Below are positions 1-6,967 of a DNA stretch of 13,504 nt, piece by piece; the first letter of the stretch is position 1; each line of letters begins with the position of its first letter. The notes under the pieces are model-generated. The model saw nothing but the letters and a program-made list of their open reading frames with translations. It had not been told where the DNA came from and made no database searches. The position numbers and the translations under genes were made by a program. The DNA lies in NCBI GenBank assembly GCA_964518645.1, contig CAZFGL010000057.1, positions 1-13,504 on the forward strand. The letters run 5' to 3'. The DNA comes from HGM13006 sp964518645 (GTDB lineage: Bacteria > Bacillota > Clostridia > Oscillospirales > Oscillospiraceae).

Positions 1-1
1 C

Positions 2-667
2 AATGAAATTGCCCAGACCGAGAGCTATGTGGGGCACAAATGGTGCGGCCATTGGTTCCACGTCCATCACCTGAATACCACTGGCGGTAAAATGAGCAAG
101 TCCAAGGGAGAATTCCTCACCGTTTCTCTGCTGAAGGAAAAGGGATATGCACCGCTGGCATACCGGCTGTTCTGCCTCCAGAGCCATTACCGCCGGGGAC
201 TCATGTTCTCCTGGGAGAACCTTGACAACGCCCAGACCGCCTATGATAAGCTGGTGAGCCGGATCGCTGCCCTGACCCCCGGTGCAGTGGAAGCAGGGGA
301 CGGGGAAGAAATGACCCGGCTGCGGGAAACCTTCAAGGGTGCGCTGGATAATGACCTGAATACCTCTCTGGCAGTTACCGCCGTCTATGATGTGCTGAAG
401 GCAAAGATATCCGACGGGGCGAAGCTGGCCCTGATCGAGGAATTTGACCGGGTGCTGTCTCTGGAACTGATCTCCGCAGCAGCTGCCCTTCGGGAAACCG
501 CCAAGGCACCTCAGGAAGGGGACGGGGAGATCAATGCACTGGTTGCAGCCCGTACCGCAGCAAAGAAGGCCAGAAACTTTGCGGAGGCTGACCGGATCCG
601 GGATCAGCTGAAGGACATGGGCATCGTACTGGTGGATACCAAAGAAGGAACCACATGGCACCGGTAA
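2..667 (+). CDS. cysS: Cysteinyl-tRNA synthetase, C-terminal part (5' end outside window)
   Basis: Only the last 221 residues are present; the open frame runs off the left edge, so roughly the first half of a usual ~460-residue enzyme is missing. The enzyme charges tRNA-Cys with cysteine using ATP in the cytoplasm. The fragment opens with NEIAQTES, matching the conserved HENEIAQ region that contributes zinc and active-site residues in class I CysRS. It then shows the signature KMSKS loop (GGKMSKSKGEFLT), followed by the helical anticodon-binding and DALR-type region. The C-terminal stretch with AARTAAKKARNFAEADRIRD is the typical CysRS tail. Its 3' end overlaps the next gene by 13 bp, so the two are likely cotranscribed. 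The family call is very secure; the true start cannot be seen. Confidence 0.97.
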   Translation, partial: NEIAQTESYVGHKWCGHWFHVHHLNTTGGKMSKSKGEFLTVSLLKEKGYAPLAYRLFCLQSHYRRGLMFSWENLDNAQTAYDKLVSRIAALTPGAVEAGDGEEMTRLRETFKGALDNDLNTSLAVTAVYDVLKAKISDGAKLALIEEFDRVLSLELISAAAALRETAKAPQEGDGEINALVAARTAAKKARNFAEADRIRDQLKDMGIVLVDTKEGTTWHR

Positions 668-1731
668 TGCTTTCAAGTCCCCTGACGCTGGGGGGCTGCA
701 CTCTGAAAAACCGGATATGCATTCCGCCTATGGTGCTCTACGGTCAGCCGGTGGCCGGGGGGAGGGTGACGGAAAATCATGTCCGCCACTATGAGACCCT
801 GGCCGAAGGCGCCCCCGGCCTGATAATTCAGGAGGCCACCTGTGTATCGGCAGGGGGACGGCTGTCTCCGGGACAGCTGGGAATCTGGCAGGAGGAACAG
901 CTCCCGGCTCTGAGAAAGATCGTGGAGGCTGTCCACCGGCATCAGGTCCCCATCTTTGTACAGCTTCATCATGCTGGAATTATGTCAACTGATATGCCCA
1001 GACTTTGTCCCAGCCCCTATACCATGATGAGAAATGGGGAGCCGGTGGAGGGTGTCCAGTTGGAACAGCCCCAGATCCGGCAGATTCGGGATGATTTCAT
1101 CGCTGCGGGACGGCGGGCATATGAGGCGGGCTATGACGGGGTGGAGCTTCACGGCTGTCACAGCTATCTGCTCTGTCAGTTTTTAAATCGTCGGGTGAAT
1201 CGGCGGGAGGATCAGTACAGGGACGGACTGGTTCTGATCCGGGAGATTTTTCAGGGGATCCGTCAGGTGACCCCGCCGGGATTCGTGATAGGTATCCGAC
1301 TTGGAGCATTTGAACCGACCCTAGCTGACGGCATCCGGCATGCCCGAGCTTTCAAAGATATGGGAATGGATTTTCTGGATGTGAGCTACGGCTTTTCCGG
1401 GGAGATGGAGCAAACTGCTCCGGGGGCGGAGAAACTTCTGCCTGTGATCCGGGGTGCAGCTGCTATCCGGCAGGAGGTGGATATTCCCGTATTTGCCGTG
1501 GACGGCATTCGCACGCCGGCTCAGGCGATGGAGATCCTGACTGAAACCGGGGTAGAGATGGTCGATATAGGCCGGAGTGCTCTGGTGGATCCAGACTGGC
1601 CGAAAAAGGCCATTGCAGGACAGAATCCGGGAAAATGCTTGGGGTGCCGGGTATGCATGTGGCGTATTGACAAGAATAAATGTCCCGGAAGGATACTCCT
1701 TGCCCGGGGGGAAGGGAAGGAACAGGAATGA
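655..1731 (+). CDS. NADH:flavin oxidoreductase, Old Yellow Enzyme family, with C-terminal Cys cluster
   Basis: 358 residues forming an OYE-type FMN TIM barrel. Recognisable parts are the N-terminal LKNRICIPPM strand, GLIIQEATCVS, the FVQLHHAG strand and the ELHGCHSYLLCQFLN segment, which corresponds to the HGAHGYL active-site region of 2-enoate and dienoyl-CoA reductases. A late phosphate-binding segment (DGIRTPAQAMEIL...VDIGRSALVDPDWP) completes the barrel. After it come C328, C331, C334 and C343 (C-x2-C-x2-C-x8-C), close to the [4Fe-4S] ligand pattern of trimethylamine dehydrogenase and dienoyl-CoA reductase, yet the protein ends 15 residues later, so the usual C-terminal FAD/NAD domain is absent. 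It probably reduces an activated C=C bond using an unknown electron partner. ATG at 655 has an AAGGA site just upstream and overlaps cysS by 13 bp; the stop overlaps the next start (ATGA). Substrate unknown. Confidence 0.9.
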   Translation: MAPVMLSSPLTLGGCTLKNRICIPPMVLYGQPVAGGRVTENHVRHYETLAEGAPGLIIQEATCVSAGGRLSPGQLGIWQEEQLPALRKIVEAVHRHQVPIFVQLHHAGIMSTDMPRLCPSPYTMMRNGEPVEGVQLEQPQIRQIRDDFIAAGRRAYEAGYDGVELHGCHSYLLCQFLNRRVNRREDQYRDGLVLIREIFQGIRQVTPPGFVIGIRLGAFEPTLADGIRHARAFKDMGMDFLDVSYGFSGEMEQTAPGAEKLLPVIRGAAAIRQEVDIPVFAVDGIRTPAQAMEILTETGVEMVDIGRSALVDPDWPKKAIAGQNPGKCLGCRVCMWRIDKNKCPGRILLARGEGKEQE

Positions 1732-2120
1732 AGTTTCACGGCGACCTGATTATTACAGATCCCGCCTATGTGGCGAAGGATGCAGAGGACTGGAAGGCCT
1801 GCGCCTACGGGGATCATATGGACGCATTGGGGATGCCCACATTTCTCTCTGCCCTTGTGACAGAGGGGGAAGAGGATTTCTGCGTGTGGAGTTCAGACGG
1901 GAAGGAGTGCTATGGCACCTTTGTGACGGATTCCGGCGTGGCTACAGCGTTTCTGCTGGAGGAGATCCTCCGGTACGATCCCGATTTTGACGAGCATACG
2001 GAATGCCCGGAGAACGCACTGTGGATCCGGAATTTTGACGGAGAGCTTACCGTCCACGGAACCGGAGAGGATCAATGGTTTCAGGGCGAGGGCAGCCACA
2101 GCTTTACCACAAAAGTATAA
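1728..2120 (+). CDS. Small hypothetical protein
   Basis: 130 residues, not recognised as a characterised family. The ATG at 1728 overlaps the stop of the flavoprotein gene in an ATGA arrangement and follows a GGGAAGG purine run, so it is preferred over an in-frame ATG 48 bp upstream inside that gene. The protein is acidic and rich in aromatics, has no membrane segment or signal peptide, and begins MKFHGDLIITDPAYV; a GDL-I-DP-Y opening recurs in uncharacterised Bacillota proteins. Later features are a DFCVWSSDGKECYGTFVTDSGV segment predicted as beta strands and an acidic run around DPDFDEHTEC. It is probably a cytoplasmic, mostly beta protein. Context suggests cotranscription with cysS and the flavoprotein, but gives no function. 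A strong terminator follows at once. Confidence 0.75.
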   Translation: MKFHGDLIITDPAYVAKDAEDWKACAYGDHMDALGMPTFLSALVTEGEEDFCVWSSDGKECYGTFVTDSGVATAFLLEEILRYDPDFDEHTECPENALWIRNFDGELTVHGTGEDQWFQGEGSHSFTTKV

Positions 2121-2122
2121 GG

Positions 2123-2157
2123 AAAGAGCATCCGTGGTCAGCACGGATGCTCTTTTT
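2123..2157. terminator. Bidirectional intrinsic terminator between convergent genes
   Basis: A 12-bp perfect stem (AGAGCATCCGTG at 2125-2136 with CACGGATGCTCT at 2142-2153) and a 5-nt loop, followed by TTTT on the plus strand and preceded by AAA. It lies in the short gap between the end of the small hypothetical gene (2120) and the end of the convergent LysR gene (2159), so it can end both transcripts; the run of T is stronger in the plus direction. Confidence 0.9.
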
Positions 2158-2158
2158 C

Positions 2159-3046
2159 TCAATTGTGCCCGGGAAGCTCCTGAATGAACTGTAGCACACA
2201 GTCCTTCAGCTTCCGGATGTTTTCCGTCTCCTTCTTCCGGATATGGGTGCCCATACCCAGCTCCCGGATGGCGGGGGGACTGACCGGGACACAGAGAACG
2301 TCGTCGGTTCGACCCCGGATCATCAGCTCTGACATCATGGATACGCCCAATCCACGCCCCACCATCCGGATCACGGTCTCGTCGTCCACCCTTGCGATGG
2401 TGGCGTTGAGGGGCACTCCCTCCGGTTCCAGGGCTGCCCGAACGTCGTTGTCGAATTTTCCGTAGGGCATGATAAATTCCTGTCCTGCAAACTCCTTCAG
2501 AGGGAAGGTGGTACGGCCGTTCAGGGGATAGGCCCGGGGCAAAATGGCGTAAAGCCCCTCGTGATACAGGGGGATCCAGTTACAGCAGCTGTAATTCTGA
2601 CGGCTGGCAAAGATCACGTCCGTCTGACCACTTTCCAGCAGCTCGAAGGGCTCCAACGCATGGTCCACCATCCGGAGATCCACATTCACTTCCGGACAGA
2701 GTCGCCGGAACCGATACAGAATCTCCGGCATCCAGTGCATGGCGATGCTGGCGTAGGCGGCGATTCGTATGACCTCAGTTTTCTTCTCGGAAATGGTGCG
2801 GATCTGGTTTTCCAGATTGGCGTTGGCCTGCAAAAACTCCCGGATCGCGGGCATGAGCTGGGCGCCCTCCTCAGTGAGCTGAATGCCACTGTGGTTTCGC
2901 AGTAGGAGGGGAAAGCCGATCTCCCGTTCCAGTGCGTCCATCATATGGGTCAGGCCGGATTGGGTATAACCCACCACCTCAGAGGCCTTCGTAAAGCTGC
3001 CCAGATCCGCAGCCGTCATCAGGATCTCCAGTTTTTTGCTGTCCAT
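2159..3046 (-). CDS. LysR-family transcriptional regulator
   Basis: 295 residues with the usual LysR plan. An N-terminal winged helix-turn-helix (about residues 5-62: KLEILMTAADLGSFTKASEV, GYTQSGLTHMMDALE, IGFPLLLRN, LTEEGAQL) is followed by a linker helix and a periplasmic-binding-protein-like effector domain starting near VIRIAAYASIA. The start is taken as the ATG at 3046, preceded by GAGGAA at good spacing; an ATG six codons upstream has no ribosome site. It is divergent from the brnQ-type carrier with 123 bp between them, the classic arrangement for a LysR protein controlling its neighbour, and the two promoters overlap. Its effector is therefore guessed to be a branched-chain amino acid or a derivative; this is inference from position. 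The final residue GLGVSMMSE region is typical of the family. Confidence 0.93.
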   Translation of the reverse strand: MDSKKLEILMTAADLGSFTKASEVVGYTQSGLTHMMDALEREIGFPLLLRNHSGIQLTEEGAQLMPAIREFLQANANLENQIRTISEKKTEVIRIAAYASIAMHWMPEILYRFRRLCPEVNVDLRMVDHALEPFELLESGQTDVIFASRQNYSCCNWIPLYHEGLYAILPRAYPLNGRTTFPLKEFAGQEFIMPYGKFDNDVRAALEPEGVPLNATIARVDDETVIRMVGRGLGVSMMSELMIRGRTDDVLCVPVSPPAIRELGMGTHIRKKETENIRKLKDCVLQFIQELPGHN

Positions 3047-3073
3047 GGGAATTCCTCGTTTCATTCATGGTAT

Positions 3074-3102
3074 ATGACACTTTCTCATACACTCATTATA
3101 AA
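3074..3102 (+). promoter_or_regulatory. Promoter for the brnQ-type gene
   Basis: -35 ATGACA (3074-3079) and -10 TATAAA (3097-3102) with a 17-bp spacer, each one mismatch from the sigma-A consensus. Predicted start near 3109, about 60 nt before the GTG start. Its -10 shares bases with the -10 of the opposing LysR promoter. Confidence 0.6.
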
Positions 3103-3123
3103 CATGCGTTTCCGTAATTGCAA
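3095..3123 (-). promoter_or_regulatory. Promoter for the LysR gene
   Basis: On the minus strand, -35 TTGCAA (3118-3123) and a perfect -10 TATAAT (3095-3100), 17-bp spacer. Predicted start near 3088, giving a leader of about 40 nt. It interlocks with the plus-strand promoter, so polymerase can probably occupy only one at a time. Confidence 0.6.
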
Positions 3124-3132
3124 GGGAAATGC
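3106..3132. promoter_or_regulatory. Imperfect inverted repeat, candidate LysR operator
   Basis: GCGTTTCC (3106-3113) and GGAAATGC (3125-3132) are inverted arms with one mismatch and an 11-bp centre. The repeat covers the LysR -35 box and the brnQ start region, a sensible place for autorepression and control of the neighbour. A second small dyad TGAT-AGCA-ATCA lies at 3138-3149. Binding is inferred only. Confidence 0.35.
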
Positions 3133-3169
3133 TAAAATGATAGCAATCACCGTGAGAGGAAGGATCGTC

Positions 3170-4552
3170 GTGAAAAAGCACCTGACCCTGAAACAGCAAT
3201 TATTGGTGGCCGGAACCCTGTTCGGTATGTTCTTTGGCGCAGGAAACCTGATTTTCCCGGTGCATCTGGGACAGCTGGCAGGCAGCAACATGCTCCCGGC
3301 TATGATTGGGTTTATTATCACCGCCGTGGGTATCCCGGTTCTGGGTGTGGCAGCCATCGGCATCACCCATTCCGATGGGCTTCAGGGTCTGGCCAGCAAG
3401 GTGGACAAGGGATACGGATATTTCTTCACCTGCCTGCTGTATCTGACCATCGGTCCCTTCTTTGCTATCCCACGCTGTGCTACCACCTCTTTCACCACCG
3501 GTATTCAGCCGATGCTGGGTGGGGAGAGCAGGCTTGCACTGCTGATCTTCTCCGGGGTGTTCTTCCTGCTGGTGCTGCTGTTTTCTCTGCGCCCTGCAAG
3601 GATCACAGACTGGATCGGTAAGATCATTAACCCCCTGTTCCTGCTGTTTTTGGCCATTCTGGTGGTCACGGCGCTGATTCATCCCAGTACCCCCGTCTCC
3701 CGCGTGGAGCCGGAGGAAGCATACAGAACCGGGGCATTCTTCTCCGGCTTTGTGGAGGGCTACGGCACCATGGATGCCATTGCGGGACTGGCCTTCGGTA
3801 TTGTGGTAATTGATATTATCCGGGGAATGGGTGTCACAGACGACAACACCGTGGCCGGGGATGTGCTTCGCTCCGGAATTCTGGCGGGGGCGTTGATGGC
3901 GCTGATCTATGTGCTGACCATTCTGGTGGGTACCCAGTCCCGGGGTCTGTTTGAACTCTCCGAGAACGGGGGCATCGCACTGGCTCAGATCGCAGAGCAT
4001 TATCTTGGAAAGCTGGGCAGTGTAGTACTGGCCCTGACCATCGCCTTCGCCTGCCTGAAAACCTCCATCGGACTGGTGACCAGCTGCGGTGAGGCATTTG
4101 TGCGGATGTTCCCCCGGTTCCTGCCCTATCGGGCCTGGGCGGTGATATTTACCCTGTTCTCCTTCCTGATCTCCAACTTCGGCCTGAGTAAACTTCTCAG
4201 CTATTCCCTGCCTGTGCTTATGTTCCTGTATCCTCTGGCCATTACGCTGATCCTGCTGGCCATGACCGGAAAGTTCTTTGGCCACGACCGCAGAGTTTAT
4301 ATTTCCGTGACAGTTTGTACCTGCGGAGCTGCCCTGCTGGATATGTTCAAGAATCTGCCTGAGGGAATGCGCCAGATCCTCCATCTGGACGGACTGGTGG
4401 CATTTGCAGAAAACTATCTTCCCTTCTATTCCATAAATCTGGGCTGGATCATCCCCACCCTGATCGGATTTGCACTGGGATTGCTCCTGCGACTGGTGCT
4501 TCGGCCGATGCCCTTCCGGAGCAGAACTGTCCCGGAGGATCTGAAAGCATAA
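3170..4552 (+). CDS. brnQ: Branched-chain amino acid:cation symporter, LIVCS/BrnQ family
   Basis: 460 residues, close to the family's usual 430-450. An integral membrane carrier with about 12 hydrophobic segments, expected to import leucine, isoleucine and valine with Na+ or H+. The first segment has the diagnostic FGMFFGAGNLIFPVHLGQLAG, followed by IGFIITAVGIPVLGVAAIG and the YLTIGPFFAIPRCATTSF loop, all characteristic of BrnQ. The GTG at 3170 is chosen because AGAGGAAGGA ends 6 bp before it and MKKHLTLKQQ leads directly into the first membrane helix; an ATG at 3137 in frame is less well placed, and longer upstream extensions would overlap the LysR gene and its promoter. Transcribed divergently from the LysR gene, and closed by a hairpin terminator directly after the stop. 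Family certain; substrate preference by analogy. Confidence 0.94.
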   Translation: MKKHLTLKQQLLVAGTLFGMFFGAGNLIFPVHLGQLAGSNMLPAMIGFIITAVGIPVLGVAAIGITHSDGLQGLASKVDKGYGYFFTCLLYLTIGPFFAIPRCATTSFTTGIQPMLGGESRLALLIFSGVFFLLVLLFSLRPARITDWIGKIINPLFLLFLAILVVTALIHPSTPVSRVEPEEAYRTGAFFSGFVEGYGTMDAIAGLAFGIVVIDIIRGMGVTDDNTVAGDVLRSGILAGALMALIYVLTILVGTQSRGLFELSENGGIALAQIAEHYLGKLGSVVLALTIAFACLKTSIGLVTSCGEAFVRMFPRFLPYRAWAVIFTLFSFLISNFGLSKLLSYSLPVLMFLYPLAITLILLAMTGKFFGHDRRVYISVTVCTCGAALLDMFKNLPEGMRQILHLDGLVAFAENYLPFYSINLGWIIPTLIGFALGLLLRLVLRPMPFRSRTVPEDLKA

Positions 4553-4554
4553 AG

Positions 4555-4589
4555 AAATCGCCAAGTCGGTTTTCCGGCTTGGCGATTTT
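4555..4589. terminator. Bidirectional intrinsic terminator
   Basis: A 15-bp stem with one G-T pair (4555-4569 with 4574-4588) around a TTTT loop, then a T-rich tail on the plus strand. It sits between the convergent ends of brnQ (4552) and the nine-ribbon gene (4605). Read on the minus strand it is followed by CTTT, so it probably also ends the seven-gene minus-strand operon. Confidence 0.85.
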
Positions 4590-4604
4590 CGTGTACAGGA
4601 TGAA

Positions 4605-5801
4605 TCAGAGATTGCCCGGACGGAAGAAGAACTGATTCTCAGCGTCCTGCTTGCCATCTACACGATGGCCACAGTTGGGGCAGGACACGGTTCCGGGGGC
4701 GCAGGGCTGTCCGCAGTGGGAGCAGGGCGTGGTTCCGCTGGTATCCACAGCGGGGGTGCTTTCAGGTGCCGGGGTGATCCGGGCGCCACAGCGGATACAG
4801 AATATACTGTCGGCGTCTACAGGCTCGTGACAATTGGGGCAGCAGGGAACATCGGGAACGGGGGTAGCCACTGCGCCGGGCAGACGATGACCGCAGGCGG
4901 TGCAGAAGGCTGCATCTGCTTCCAGCGGTGCAGAGCAGACCGGGCACAGGGCGACAGGTGCCGGGGAAACGGCAACACTGTCATAGGGGTTAACCTCCGG
5001 TGCAGAGCTGCTGCTCAGAGAGGTGCCACAGAAGGTGCAGAAGCTGCAATCGGGCTCCAGTGCAGAACCGCAGACCGGGCAAACGGAGGCGGAAACCACG
5101 GTGGTGGGAGACACAGGCTCTACCATAGGGGCGGTGGGAACAGAGGCGTATCCGGTATCCTCCAGCCGGGTACCACAGGTGGTGCAGAAGCAACAATCAG
5201 GCTCCAATACCGCACCGCAGACCGGGCAAACGGAGGCGGAAACTACGGTGGTGGGAGACACAGGCTCTACCATAGGGGCGGTGGGAACAGAGGCGTATCC
5301 GGTATCCTCCAGCCGGGTACCACAGGTGGTGCAGAAGCAACAATCAGGCTCCAATACCGCACCGCAGACCGGGCAAACGGAGGCGGAAACTACGGTGGTG
5401 GGAGACACAGGCTCTATCACAGGGCCGGTGGAAACAGAAGAGTACCCGGTATCCCCCAGCCGGGTGCCACAGGTGGTACAGAAGCTGCAGCCCGGTTCCA
5501 GTGCTGCACCACAGACAGGACAGCCGGAGGCGGGGGCACCGGAAAAAGGGATGAACTCTGTGGCAGCATCCGTAATCGCTACCGTGGGAGCGTCAGAATA
5601 CCCGGTGGGTGCCCCGGAGAGCCGGGTGCCACAGGAGGTGCAAAAACTGCAGTCCGGATCAGTCACCGCACCGCAGACCGGACAGGTTGCGCCGTCGGGG
5701 GCAGGCGTGTCGGGGGTATTTAAAACGGGGTTGCCGCAGACGGTGCAAAAACGCATGTCATTGTCCAGTACGGCACCGCAATATACGCAGGAATTAGCCA
5801 T
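4605..5801 (-). CDS. Protein with nine tandem zinc ribbons
   Basis: 398 residues made of nine CxxC-x(10-11)-CxxC zinc ribbons (first cysteines at about 5, 40, 94, 143, 192, 241, 286, 321 and 360) joined by Pro/Thr/Ser/Val linkers. No membrane segment, signal peptide or catalytic domain is seen. Ribbons 4 and 5, with their linkers, are identical 49-residue units encoded by a recent 147-bp tandem duplication. The tail ends NQFFFRPGNL, similar to the kinase tail upstream (DGFFSAGGDL). A perfect AGGAGG at 5809-5814 lies 7 nt before the ATG. It follows the kinase gene by 23 bp, as the last gene of the operon. Such ribbon arrays are usually protein-binding or nucleic-acid-binding scaffolds; here a scaffold or substrate for the kinase is a reasonable guess. 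No specific function is established. Confidence 0.88.
   Translation of the reverse strand: MANSCVYCGAVLDNDMRFCTVCGNPVLNTPDTPAPDGATCPVCGAVTDPDCSFCTSCGTRLSGAPTGYSDAPTVAITDAATEFIPFSGAPASGCPVCGAALEPGCSFCTTCGTRLGDTGYSSVSTGPVIEPVSPTTVVSASVCPVCGAVLEPDCCFCTTCGTRLEDTGYASVPTAPMVEPVSPTTVVSASVCPVCGAVLEPDCCFCTTCGTRLEDTGYASVPTAPMVEPVSPTTVVSASVCPVCGSALEPDCSFCTFCGTSLSSSSAPEVNPYDSVAVSPAPVALCPVCSAPLEADAAFCTACGHRLPGAVATPVPDVPCCPNCHEPVDADSIFCIRCGARITPAPESTPAVDTSGTTPCSHCGQPCAPGTVSCPNCGHRVDGKQDAENQFFFRPGNL
5071..5416. repeat. 147-bp tandem repeat inside the zinc-ribbon gene
   Basis: Two full copies (5071-5217 and 5218-5364) differ at one base, and a third partial copy matches for 52 bp (5365-5416). The period is a multiple of three (49 codons), so each copy adds one ribbon and linker without breaking the frame. 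The near-identity indicates a recent duplication or ongoing homogenisation, and copy number may vary between strains. Confidence 0.93.
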
Positions 5802-5824
5802 AACAGTTCCTCCTAAAAGATAAA

Positions 5825-6967
5825 TTACAGATCGCCACCGGCGCTGAAGAAGCCGTCCGTTTTAGCGGGGACGACCCGCTTCGCTGTTTCCGGGGTCGGG
5901 ACAGGCTCGGGGGCCAGGGTGGGCGTAGCGCTGCTTTCGCGAACCATGGCAATGGCCCGGTCAAAGCTGCCGAATCTGATCCGTCCGCCACCAGCGCTGC
6001 TGCCGGAACGGGCAGGGGTGGCTGCGGGTGCAGGTGTGGGGGCGGGGGCAGGTGTGGAAATCGCAGAGCCGGAGGTGGTGGAGTCCCAGACCACGTCCGG
6101 GGCCAGAATATGCCGCATCCGGTAGAATACCTGCTTCATGGTCAGTCGCTGCTCAGGTTCCTTCTGAAGCATCTGACCCAGCATGTTCCGGATTGCAACA
6201 GGCAGAGCGGCGGAAAGAACGATGGGCTTGTCATCCAGACTGGATTCAAAGGCGTAGTTGTATTCCGGGTCGAAGGTGGGAATCTCACCGGTGAGCAGCT
6301 GGTGCATAAGAATGCCCATGGCGTACACATCCATCTGACAGGTGAGGGTCACCTCTTCAGGGCCGAGATACTTAAACAGGAAGCCCTCCGGGGAGAAATA
6401 GATCTGGTCACCGCCCAGATCGTCCCCGTCCTCCGGGGGGGTGTCCTCGAAGAAGCTGCAATCCACGTCGATCAGCTTGGCGGTGATGCCGCCCTGAATG
6501 CTTTTCGTGAGAATAATATTGTCCGCCTTGATGTCGGCATGTACGATATGCTTCTCGTGCATCTGCATCAGGGAATGGCACAGGGTACAGCAGACCCGGA
6601 GCCGTTCCTGCCAGGGTTCCTGGCAGAGTTCCTCCGGTTTCATGGTGGCGGGGATACGCCGGGTGGTGATATAGTATTTACTGCCCCAGCGGAAGAATTC
6701 CTCGATCCGCACCAGATTGCCGTCGGAGGTCTCGTTGATGGCCCGGTAAAGCCGCTGCTTCTGCTTCTGGTATTCCTTGCAGCCATTCTTGATCCGTTCG
6801 TGCATATCCTCGGGATAGGGGGAATCCTTTGTGGGGTAGATGGGGTTCAGAAATTCCTTGATGAAGTATTCCGTTCCGTCCTTGTCAGCAAAACCCCAGC
6901 GGCCGTAGCCGGCATTTGCGTTGGTCAGGGGGCCGGAGAGTACATATCCATTGATGATCTCAGACAC
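5825..6967 (-). CDS. Serine/threonine protein kinase with low-complexity tail
   Basis: 380 residues. The kinase domain spans about 8-290: nucleotide-loop region NANAGYGRWGFA, catalytic-type lysine in YFIKEF (K37), catalytic loop HADIKADN (H143, D145, K147, N150), metal-binding D167 in IDVD, an SPE motif (192-194) in place of APE, D213 in MDVYAMGIL, and PEQRLTM near the end. The DFG glycine is replaced by aspartate (DVD) and HRD by HAD, yet key catalytic residues remain, so activity is expected. A Pro/Ala/Thr linker (about 305-320) leads to a conserved-looking GGGRIRFGSFDRAIAMV patch and the end DGFFSAGGDL. No membrane segment. The GTG at 6967 is chosen because everything further upstream in frame is the phosphatase gene read out of phase; AAGGAGG lies 11 nt before it. 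It overlaps the phosphatase by 8 bp, implying coupled translation. Confidence 0.92.
   Translation of the reverse strand: MSEIINGYVLSGPLTNANAGYGRWGFADKDGTEYFIKEFLNPIYPTKDSPYPEDMHERIKNGCKEYQKQKQRLYRAINETSDGNLVRIEEFFRWGSKYYITTRRIPATMKPEELCQEPWQERLRVCCTLCHSLMQMHEKHIVHADIKADNIILTKSIQGGITAKLIDVDCSFFEDTPPEDGDDLGGDQIYFSPEGFLFKYLGPEEVTLTCQMDVYAMGILMHQLLTGEIPTFDPEYNYAFESSLDDKPIVLSAALPVAIRNMLGQMLQKEPEQRLTMKQVFYRMRHILAPDVVWDSTTSGSAISTPAPAPTPAPAATPARSGSSAGGGRIRFGSFDRAIAMVRESSATPTLAPEPVPTPETAKRVVPAKTDGFFSAGGDL

Noticed and set aside
3200..4657. 485-codon open frame on the minus strand, antisense to brnQ
   Set aside because: Composition is dominated by Gln, His and Gly with no domain, no ribosome site fits, and the other strand encodes a clear transporter.
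5071..5416. CRISPR array
   Set aside because: The repeats are 147 bp, directly adjacent without spacers, and coding.
4665..5723. 352-codon Gly/Arg-rich repetitive frame on the plus strand
   Set aside because: It mirrors the zinc-ribbon gene; its repeats only reflect the 147-bp duplication and the cysteine-rich coding on the minus strand.
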